Below, piece after piece: positions 44,538 to 54,900 of a stretch of DNA of 64,000 nucleotides. The notes beneath the pieces are model-generated. The model saw nothing but the letters and a program-made list of their open reading frames with translations, ran no database searches and was not told the origin of the DNA. Every line of letters starts with the position of its first letter. The stretch's first letter is position 1. A program made the translations under genes and the position numbers. Source of the stretch: Rana temporaria (Eukaryota; Chordata; Amphibia; Anura; Ranidae); assembly GCF_905171775.1 (NCBI RefSeq), contig NC_053496.1, positions 180,329,759 through 180,393,758 on the forward strand, in the 5' to 3' direction.

Positions 44538-45149
44538 TAGGGATGAGCTTCGAGTTCGAGTCAAACTCATGTTCGACTCGAACATTGCCTGTTCGCCGAA
44601 CAGCGAACAATTTGGGGTGTTCGCGGTAAGTTCGAAAAGCCGCGGAACACCCTGGAAAAGTCTATGGGAGAAACCTAAAGTGCTAATTTTAAAGGCTAAT
44701 ATGCAAGTTATTGTCATAAAAAGTGTTTGGGGACCCGGGTCCTGCCCCAGGGAACATGTTTTAAAAAAAGTTTAAAATTTTGTACCCAGAAGGGGGGGGG
44801 GGGGTGTATAGTATGCCTGTCAAGCAGCGCTTGTTTCCCGTGCTTAGAACTGTCCCTGCACAAAGTGTAATTTCTGAAGGATAAAAGGTAATTTAAAATC
44901 ACTGCTCCCGAAAAAAAACTGTAGTTTTTAAAACTTTTTTTTTTTGCATTGATACATGTCCCCAGGAGCAGGACCCGGGTCCCCAAACACTTTTTAGGAC
45001 AATAACTTGCATATTAGCCTTTAATTAGCACTTTAGATTTCAAACGTTCGAGTCCCATAGACTTCAATGGGTTCACACAAACTGTGGGTCTGTTTGCAGG
45101 TTCTGGTGCAAACCGAACGGGGGGGGGGGGGGGGTCGGCTTCATCCCTA
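44538..45149. mobile_element. hAT-type MITE with 8-bp target duplication
   Basis: Ends TAGGGATGAGC and GCTTCATCCCTA, flanked by TCCACAAT (44530-44537 and 45150-45157). Long inverted arms (TGCAAGTTATTGTC and GACAATAACTTGCA) surround an AT-rich middle. An 8-bp duplication is the hAT hallmark. Confidence 0.88.
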
Positions 45150-45157
45150 TCCACAAT

Positions 45158-45487
45158 ATATTCCAGGATATCTGTAAAGAAATATTTACTGTTTGTTGAT
45201 TCTGAACTCAACGGGGTTATTGTAAGAGTGACTCATTCATACTGTTGGGACACATACTGTTAGATGCTAATGCCGTCATCTACAGCCATCTGTCTGTTCT
45301 CTGTGCTAATTGACCCTGCTATTGTGTGAAGATGTCCTGTGCTTACACCTATGATAATGTGTATTGTATAGCAGGTGAATGAGTAGACGTGACGTCTACT
45401 CTGAAAGGTCATATCTAAGCGCTGCCTAGTCTGGGTAAATGATTAGTTAATTAGCTCATGTTAATTTATGTTCTGGATACCTCTTCT
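45158..45487. other. Intergenic, nothing recognised
   Basis: AT-rich sequence with no supported gene or clear repeat. Confidence 0.5.
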
Positions 45488-45491
45488 TTAA

Positions 45492-46330
45492 CCACTTGCC
45501 TACTGTGCACATACACCCCCTTCCTGCCCAGATGAAATTTTAGCTTCCGGCACTGCGTTGCTTTAACTGACAATTGCGCGGTCGTGCGACGTGGCTCCCA
45601 AACAAAATTGACGTCCTTTTTTTCCCTACAAATAGAGCTTTCTTTTGGTGGTATTTGATTGCCTGTGCGGTTTTTATTTGTTGGGCTATAAACAAAAAAA
45701 GAGCGTAAATTTTGAAAAGAAACACAATATTTTTAACTTTTTGCTATAATAAATATTCATTTAAAAAAAAAATGTATCTACGTTTAGGCCGATACTTATT
45801 CTTCTACATATTTTTGGTAAAAAAAAATCGCAATAACTGTATAGTTACTGGTTTGCGCAAAAGTTATATTGCCTACAAAATAGGGGACATAATTATGATT
45901 TTTTATTTTATTTATTTTTTACTAGGAATGGCGGCGATCTGCGATTTTTTTCGGGACTGCGACATTATGGCGGACACTAGAAAAGGGGGAGAGTGGGAGC
46001 AAGGGAATAGTAGCTGAAGCTAAACCCAACATTACCCACTCAGTAGGTTTGAGGGGACTATCTCGGTACTAATAGAATACAATAAACATAAATATAAAAA
46101 ATGTATTGAGTATATGAAATTGCAAAACAGAACAATTGTACAAATCCATGATTGGTCGAGGTCACATCGGACACTTTTGACACATTTTTGGGACCATTCA
46201 CATTTATACAGTGAACAGTGCTATAAATATGCATTGATTACTGTATAAATGTGACTGGCAGGGAAGGGGTTAACCACTAGGGGGCGGGTAAGGGGTTAAA
46301 TGTGTAGCCTAGTAAGTGTTTTAACTGTAG
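45492..46330 (+). mobile_element. TTAACCACTTAAG-type DNA element, copy 2
   Basis: Starts at TTAA (45488-45491) with CCACTTGCCTACTG, then matches copy 1 (TTGCGCGGTCGTGCGAC, ATAGAGCTTTCTTTTGG). About 170 bases of other sequence interrupt it near 45980-46150. Confidence 0.6.
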
Positions 46331-46430
46331 GGGGAGGGGGGTGACTGGGGAAGGTGACCAATCGGTGTCCCTATGTACAAGGGACACAGCATCGGTCTCC
46401 TCTCCCTGACAGGACGTGGAGCTCTGTGTT

Positions 46431-47545
46431 TAGGGATGAGCTTCGTGTTCGATACGAACGTATGTTCGACTCGAACATCGGCCGTTCGACGAAATTTGAA
46501 CAAAAGCGGTCGTTCGCGCCAAATTCGAGTGATGCAAAACAGACCATAATTTACTGCGGCGTTGCGCGCTGATGATTGGCCAAGCATGCACCATGACCCC
46601 GCATGCTTGGCCAATCACAGCGCGCAAAAAACGAAGATCCATAATTGGCCAAAGCCTGGGTTGCTTTGGCCAATTATGGGTCAGGGCTTTAGCACACGCC
46701 CCACACTATAAAAGGCCGCCTTCCGGCTTGTTACAGAGAGCAGTTAGAGAGACAGAGGCCCAGATTCAAGAAGCAATTGCGCCCGTGTAACCATGAGTTA
46801 CACGGCGCAATTGCTTACTTGCTCCGGTGTAACGAGTGCTCCTGATTCAGGAACCTCATTACACCGGCTGCAGCCTAAAATCTGCGCGGCATAAGGCTCT
46901 TATGCCTCGCAGATTTTAGGCTGCATTCTTGCGGGGGCCGCTAGGGGGCGCTTCCATTGTGTATAAGCGTGTAGTATGCAAATTGCATACTACCACTGAT
47001 TCAGTTTCCGTACGGCTACTTTAGCGCAAGGCTGCCCTTTCTAATAGCAGGGGCAGTCTGTGCTAAAGTATACCGCCTCTCCCGCGTCGCGACGTTCAAA
47101 TGTTACGTCGTTTGCGTAAGTGCTTCGTGAATGGCGCTGAACGCCATTCACGTTCACTTTGAAGCAAATGACGTCCTTGCGACGTCATTTGCCGCAATGC
47201 ACGTCGGGAAAGTTTCCTGACGGAGCATGCGCTGTACGCTCGGCGCGGGAGCGCGCCTAATTTAAATGATTCCCGCCCCTGGCGGGATCATTTAACTTGC
47301 GTGCGCTTACGCCAGGCAAATTTGCCGGCGCGCCCTCTCAGTTCACGGAGCTACTGCTCCGTGAATCGAGGGCAGCGCAAAATATTTGCGGGGGCGCAGG
47401 GCAAAATCGTTGCCCTGCTCCCCCGCAAATATAGCGCAAGCTATGCTGAATCTGGGCCAGAGAGATTATCTTTTTAGATAGATAGATAGAGCAGGGTAGT
47501 CAGTTTAGCTTGAAATACAGTGTGTAGAGAATATATCTACATCCC
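46431..47545. mobile_element. Diverged TAGGGATGAGC element with a nested MITE
   Basis: The left end TAGGGATGAGCTTCG and the TTCGACTCGAACAT motif resemble the hAT MITE at 44538. A possible right end CATCCCTA lies near 47545, but no 8-bp duplication is seen, so the borders are uncertain. Confidence 0.4.
46757..47458. mobile_element. GGCCCAGATTC-ended palindromic MITE, copy 3
   Basis: GGCCCAGATTCA at the left and TGAATCTGGGCC at the right, with AGA on both flanks. It has long inverted GC-rich arms and no frame. Confidence 0.8.
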
Positions 47546-48049
47546 TAGGAGTTGTACATATATTTATACACTGTATAGCTTAGCTAGATCTGCTATTATT
47601 ATTTGTCAGGCAGGAGATTGTGCATAGCTGCAGTGCTCTAACGTGTTGTATTGCCTGCCTGTGTGCTGTGTAGTTTACACCTAAATGTACTGGGTGTTAC
47701 TGCACGTGTCCTGTTTATTTGCACCTAAGAGCCTTTGCTTTAAGTGCACGTTTGCTGATTAATCGCACGTAAACGCATTTACTGTAAGTGCACGTTTGGT
47801 GTTTAATCGCACTTAAACGCACTCTACACTCTGATCTCCCTCTAAATTTAAATAGCACCGGTACTTTGAAGTAACCAGGCGCTAAATAACATTTGTATTA
47901 TGTGTTTTTTGAGGATTTTTACACCTATGATAAAAATTACAGACCCCCCTCATTTCTATGTAAGTGGGCAAACTTACAAAATCTGTAGGGGAACAAATAT
48001 TTATTTTCCCCACTGTATTTCTATCCCACTTGGTGGAAGTGTAGATGAG

Positions 48050-48257
48050 AGCACAAGGCCATGTTCATACTATAAAATGTTTCTTGGGGTTGCTGTTCTT
48101 CTGAGCTTCACAAAGTGTTATTCTACTAAACAAGAAGACAGGAAGTGATGTCAGATACAGACAGGAAGTGATGTCGGGTGCAGACAGGAAGTTCCAGGTG
48201 AGAGGTGAGTCGGGAGGACGTAGAGAGAAGACATTGCTGGAAGTGGCAGCAGAGGAG
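48050..48257 (+). promoter_or_regulatory. ZNF-E promoter/leader block, copy 1
   Basis: A diverged version of the shared block: two ETS-CRE composites (48141-48153 exact, 48163 with a final G) and CAGGAAGTTCC, ending GCAGAGGAG before GTAATAAG (GT at 48258). An acceptor CTCCATAG and TCACTGTGAC follow, but no exon body. Confidence 0.5.
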
Positions 48258-48551
48258 GTAATAAGATATTATTTTCTATTTACACCCAGTAACTCCCCCA
48301 TCATGTCCGTCCTCTTCCTCCATAGTCACTGTGACTAACACTACTACTACTACTCCTAGACTTTTCAGTCTAACCTCATCTCTTGACCTAAAAGAATGGA
48401 TACGGGCTCACCGTCATCCTCCCTAGACAAGCTTGCCCCCCCTCACTACACGCAGGATCAGGGTCTCACCGCAACAACCCTGGCAAACAGACTACACCAG
48501 AAGTCTCAGAAAACGCAACCATGCTCTTGAGCATCTGTGATGTAAGTCTAA

Positions 48552-48672
48552 TGCCGCGTATACGCGGTCAGAATTTCCGATGGGAAAAGTCAGATGGAAT
48601 TTTTTTATCGGCTATTCCGAACATGTGTATGCCCCATCTGACTTTTTCTGGCGGAAATTCCGACGGACAAGG
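48552..48672. mobile_element. Short TACACACG-type MITE fragment
   Basis: GCCGCGTATACGCGGTCAGA to GGAAATTCCGACGGACAAGG; AGAATTTCCGA and CGGAAATTCCGAC are inverted. It sits between the two ZNF-E leader blocks. Confidence 0.45.
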
Positions 48673-48850
48673 TGGTGATCTTAATTTTACTCAGACAGGA
48701 AGTCTCTATTGAAGAGTTGAAGTGATGTCAGGCACAGACAGGAAGTGATGTCAGGTACAGACAGGAAGTGATGTCAGGTACAGACAGGATGTTCCGGGTT
48801 AGTTGGGAGGAAGTAGCGAGAAGACATTGCTGGAACTGGCAGCAGAGGAG
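48670..48850 (+). promoter_or_regulatory. ZNF-E promoter/leader block, copy 2
   Basis: Contains CAGGAAGTCTC, GAAGTGATGTCA, and two exact composites (48741-48753 and 48763-48775) in a 22-base tandem repeat. It ends GCAGAGGAG before GTAATAAG (GT at 48851). The next acceptor (CTCCATAG, 48917) leads directly into the intact coding exon 1, so this is the likeliest ZNF-E promoter. Confidence 0.55.
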
Positions 48851-48925
48851 GTAATAAGATATTATTTTCTATTTACACCCAGTAACCCCCCATCATGTCC
48901 ATCCTCTTCCTCCATAGTCACTGTG

Positions 48926-48949
48926 ATGTCTTTTATCCCCAGCAGATGA
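48926..48949 (+). other. Upstream ORF overlapping the ZNF-E start
   Basis: ATG at 48926 opens seven codons ending TGA at 48947-48949, overlapping the ATGATG start (48946) by two bases. Such overlap can allow reinitiation; function is inference. Confidence 0.45.
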
Positions 48950-51900
48950 TGATACACACATCCAAGGACGTCATCATGGACGATCAGCAAACTTCAACTT
49001 CTGTGAAGGTTGTGAGAAAGGAATTTCCCCGGAATGAGAAGATATTGAACCTCACCCTGGAGATCCTCAGCCTGCTGACTGGAGAGGTGAGTGTAGTGAA
49101 AGGGGTTAAATCTGACTCCGCTGTACACTGGGATGTATTCAGATTCACTTTAAGTCTTCTGATGTTCTGTTAATCAATAACGACATCCACACCAGTACTA
49201 TGAATACATAAAGTGTATGCACTCTATGATATTTGGTTATAGCACAAGATGGTGGCATTGGTTATAGAAGAGAGAAATTTCAGCTTTAGTCCAATCAGTG
49301 AGACCCATGATTCCAGCAAACCACGCCCATTGACCTCCAAATGCATGGGTGACATTGACCGGTCGGTTAGTGAGTCTTTTATATGACTTCTAGAAGGAGC
49401 TATAAATCTAACCACATTATAATCATATCAATGGATGGAGATGTCTGTCCTTTGCTGAATCGGGCACATTATGGCCAATCCCTGGGAAAAAAATGTAGAG
49501 CTGACCATAGAGGTGAGGGATGATGGGAGACTGATATTTATCTTTGTATCACACAGAACTGTACAGTAGTAATTAAGAAATCTACAGAACATGGGACAAG
49601 AAAGGGATCTCATAATATGACCACAAGATCCCAGAGATTCCAAAATCCCATCACCTTCCCCCCACCTCCATCCCTGATCTCCAAAGATCGCTGGGAGTTC
49701 TTTGAGAAATGAACCGTTTCTGTTTCTCAGTGGGGATACGTTTTGGGTTTGGGTTCAACCCAAACCCCCTCGGTTCACAGTTCATCAAATAGACAAACTA
49801 AATGGTCATATTTGGCCAGTGCATCCACTCACCTCCCGTTTAGAGCTAGTCAGTTTATTCCTAGCTAGATCCTCCCCTCTTCTTCGATGTCTACTCAGTC
49901 AATGTTAGTTTTTCAACATGATATTCCTATTGGTTTTTCAATACAGAGATTTCCTCTTCTGTGAGGTCACATGACATCACTCTTATCTCTATTAATAATA
50001 CACAGACCTGACCGGAGAGGTGAGGAGGATTCTGGGAGGTCACATGACATCACTTTTATCTCTATAAATAAATCTCAGACCTGACCGGAGAGGTGAGGAG
50101 GATTCTGGGAGGTCACATGACATCACTCTTATCTCTATTAATAAAACACAAACCTGACCGGAGAGGTGAGGAGGATTCTGGTAGGTCACATGACATCACT
50201 CTTATCTCTATTAATAAAACACAGACCTGACCGGAGAGGTGAGGAGGATTCTGGGAGGTCACATGACATCACTCTTATCTCTATTAATAAAACACAGACC
50301 TGACTGGAGAGGTGAGGAGGATTCTGGGAGGTCACATGACATCACTCGTATCTCTATTAATAAGACACAGACCTGACCGGAGAGGTGAGGAGGATTCTGG
50401 GAGGTCACATGACATCACTCTTATCTCTATTAATAAAACACAGACCTGACCGGAGAGGTGAGGAGGATTCTGGGAGGTCACATGACATCACTCTCATCTC
50501 TATTAATAAAACACAGAGCTGACCGGAGAGGTGAGGAGGATTCTGGGAGGTCACATGACATCACTCTTATCTCTATTAATATAACACAGACCTGACCGGA
50601 GAGGTGAGGGGGATTCTGGGAGGTCACATGACATCACTCTTATCTCTATTAAAGCGGAGCTCCACCATAAAGTGGAACTCGCGCTGATCGGAACCCGCCC
50701 CCCCTCCGGTGTCACATTTGACACCTTTCAGGGGGGAGGGGGGTGCAGATACCTGTCTAAAGGTTTTTCCCAACTTCCCGTCTGTCCCCCGTTGTGTGCT
50801 GGGAACACTCGGCTCCCAGCACACAGCGTGTGAACCAATCGGCGGGCGCAGCGCGACTCGCGCATGCGCCGTAGGGAACCGGGTAGTGAAGCCGGAGCGC
50901 TTCACTTCCTGGTTCCCTCACTGAGGATGGCGGGGGGAGCAGCAGAGAGACGAGCGATCACTCGTCCTCTGCTGCGATCGGCGCTGGACTCCAGGACAGG
51001 TAAGTGTCCTAATATTAAAAGTCAGCAGCTGCAGTATTTGTAGCTGCTAGCTTTTAATATTTTTTTTTAATGGCACATCCGCTTTAATAAAACACAGACC
51101 TGACCGGAGAGGTGAGGGGGATTCTGGGAGGTCACATGACATCACTCTTATCTCTATTAATAAAACACAGACCTGACCGGAGAGGTGAGGAGGATTCTGG
51201 GAGATCACATGACATCACTCTTATCTCTATAAATAAAACACAGACCTGACCGGAGAGGTGAGGAGGATTCTGGGATTCTAACTTGATATTCCTATTGGTT
51301 CTCCATTACAGAGATTTCCTCTTGTGAAGTCAGGTGATTATATGACCATCACAGTGCCTCCATGTGACTCCCTAAAACCTGAGAGACACAACATGGAGAA
51401 GATTCTAGAAGTCACCAAGAAGATGATGGAGCTGCTGACAGGAGAGGTGAGGAGGATTCTGGGAATTCTGGGACATTATCCAGTAACAGACAAGGGGTGT
51501 GTCTGGATGGTGACTGTATCATTGTGTGTTTCAGGTTCCTATAAGGTGTCAGGATGTCACTGTCTATTTCTCCATGGAGGAGTGGGAGTATTTAGAAGGA
51601 CACAAGGATCTCTACAAGGACGTCATGATGGAGAATCAGCCGCCCCTCACATCACCGGGTAAGAGGAGACTTTATTGTAAAGGAGAGAGCAGTACGGAGG
51701 GTCCACCTAGATCCCCCATCATCTGATAAACGCATAGAAACAATGTATTCAGTCAGTGTGTGTGTTTCCTACAGATGGATCCAGTAATGGGAACCCACCA
51801 GAGAGATGCCCCCGTCCTCTGTATTCCCGGGATTCCACACAAGAAGATCACACCATCCCCCACCATCACCAGGTAGATGAGGAACAATCACTGAAAGTAT

Positions 51901-54900
51901 CATTAGGATCTGTACATTATCGGCATTGTTACAATTGATTTTATTTTTATCATATATTTAGAGTGGAAACTTGAGAGATTCTAAAGTTGAGGTCAAAGTA
52001 GAAGAGACGTATGTGAGGGATGATCAGCAGTCTATGGAGGAGGATGGAATAACGGGGACATTTATAGAGGAGGACACTCCTACAGAGATCACCACAGGTG
52101 GGTCATTAACGCTAAATCCATTCCTCCACCTATACTGCACGCGGATTAGTGCAGAGTAGGGCAAGGACTGGCTAATATCAGCCTGTAATCCCATGGTCTC
52201 TTCCCTGAGCTGTGTTCTCAGTCCTGTATTTCTTCGTTCTCTGTGCTGCAGACACAATTCATATATCTAGACTGGATTTATGGAGATTCTGGGGTTCAGC
52301 TGGCAGCAAAGCGTTGATTTTTCTACATAGGCGTTGCTGGACTTGTCCTGGTCCATGTGCCTCGGGTCTTCTGCCCCGTGTCCGCATCTAGCAAGGTCTC
52401 TAACAGAGTAAAGCCTCATACACACGATCAGATTATCTGACGGGAATTGAGTGATGACAGGCTGTTGTCAGGAAATCCGACCGTTTGTATGCTCCATCGG
52501 ACAATTGTCGGATTTTCCGCCAACAAATGTTGGATAGCATGCTTTAAAATTGTCCGCCAACAAGTGTGTGTTGTCGGATTATCCGATTGTGTGTACAGAA
52601 GTCCTTTGGACAAAACTCCAAAGTACAAACATGCATGCTCAGAAACAATGCTAACCATAACAAAACATTAGCAGAAGTTGCCCAAAGGGTGGCGCTAAAG
52701 AGCTGAAAAACCACGTCGTTTTGTGTTTGTTGGCCGACACTTCTTAACCAGGAACTTGTATTGCATACAAACTGCAAACGCCCTTCACACTAATATTCTA
52801 CGCTTTGTCCGATGAAAATCCGATCGTGTGTACCAGGCTTTATTCTCCTGGGGTTATTTGCTCTGATGTTTTCTGGCTGTGTCGGGTGGATGGATATGTC
52901 TGTAAAGTCTCAGACCCAAGTCACTGAGTGCAGTCTTTGGAAATGGGAGGCAGCAGTTTGGGACCTTCCATTTATCTCAAATACACATTTTAGCTACCAC
53001 TGATGGTCGCGTACCAATACTGACCATTACGCTTTATATTTATTTTTGCACTTTACGTAGGCCTAAGCCCTGCACTATATAGTCTATTTCATAAAAGACA
53101 GTTCTCGTTGTTTCCTCACTCTCTGACTAAGGCCCATGAATAAAGAAATGATCTGGTAGGAGATCAGAGGAGCCATTTACTAGTTACCTTGAGGGGGGAA
53201 TTGTAAGATCCTCAGGCCCCGTACACACGACAGAGGAACTCGACGTGCTTGGCACGTCGAGTTCCTCGTCTCGTTTTGGGATGAAGCCGCCGAGGAGCTC
53301 GGCGGGCCGCCTTCTCCTATAGAACAACGCGGCCAACGAGAAAATAGAGAACATGTTCTCTATTTTCTCGTCGAGCTCCTCGGCGGCTCCATCGAGCCAA
53401 AACTGTACAGACGACAGAGATTCTCGGCAGAATCCGGGTTTTGACCGAGTTTCTCGGCGAATTCTGCCGAGAATCTCTGTCGTGTGTACGAGGCCTCAGA
53501 GACAAAGCTGCCTGATGTGGGCGGAGTCCTGGTTTAGGGGAACCAATCTGCTCATGTCTAGTAATAATCTTTGTATTTCTATTTTAGTAGATGGACGGGA
53601 GATGAGGAAAACCTCAGAGGATTGTCTCACTTTGTCTCCAGACTGTAAAGTAGAAGATGAGGACATCACACAGTATAGTCCAGGAGAAAACCCGACTACC
53701 TCAAATGTCCATCCGGCACCACACAGTGTAGATGGACCATCGTATTCCTCTTATCCTGAGGAACCTCAGACTGTGCGGGACACTGCCGGACCATCGTATT
53801 CCTCTTATCCTGAGGAACCTCAGACTGTGCGGGACGGTGCCGGACCATCGTATTCCTCTTATCCTGAGGAACCTCAGACTGTGCGGGACGGTGCCGGACC
53901 ATCGTATTCCTCTTATCCTGAGGAACCTCAGACTGTGCGGGATGGTGCCGGACCATCGTATTCCTCTTATCCTGAGGAACCTCAGACTGTGCGGGACGGT
54001 GCCGGACCATCGTATTCCTCTTATCCTGAGGAACCTCAGACTGTGCGGGATGGTGCCGGACCATCGTATTCCTCTTATCCTGAGGAACCTCAGACTGTGA
54101 GGGACAGTGCCGGACCATCGTATTCCTCTTATCCCGAGGAACCTCAGACTGTGAGGGACGGTGCCGGACCATCGTATTCCTCTTATCCTGAGGAACCCCA
54201 GACTGTGCGGGGCGGTGCCGGACCATCGTATTCCTCTTATCCTGAGGAACCTCAGACTGTGCGGGACGGTGCCGGACCATCGTATTCCTCTTATCCCGAG
54301 GAACCTCAGACTGTGCGGGATGGTGCCGGACTATTGTATTCCTCTTATCCTGAGGAACCTCAGACTGTGTGGGACGGTGACGTCTTTTCAACAGATAGGA
54401 GGTTTTCCTGTACTGAGTGCGGGAAGTGTTTCCCTTATAAATCCAAACTTAATGAGCATAAAATATCTCACACGGGTGAGAAGCCGTATTCCTGTTCAGA
54501 GTGCGGGAAATGTTTTGTACAAAAATCACATCTTGTCAGACATCGGAGGTCTCACACGGGGGAAAAGCCATTTCCTTGTCTTGAGTGCGGGAAACATTTT
54601 TCAGCTAAGGTCATTCTTCATAATCATCAGAAATTACATACTGGAGAGAAGCCATATGTCTGCCTTGAGTGTGGGAAATGTTTTTCAGTGAAGTCCAACC
54701 TTCAAACACATCAGCGATTTCACGTGGGTGAGAAGCCGTATTCCTGTTCTGATTGCGGGAAATGTTTTGTACAAAAATCAAGTCTTATCATACATCAAAG
54801 GCGTCACACAGGGGAAAAGCCGTATTCCTGTCCTGAATGCGGAAAATGTTTTTCACAGAAGTGCCATCTTTACAGACATCAGAGATTGCACACGGGTGAG

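Noticed and set aside
53353..53590. Upstream extension of the ZNF-E finger exon frame through SSSSSAAPSSQ
   Set aside because: This part is the inserted MITE at 53215-53495; the real exon begins after TTTTAGTAG.
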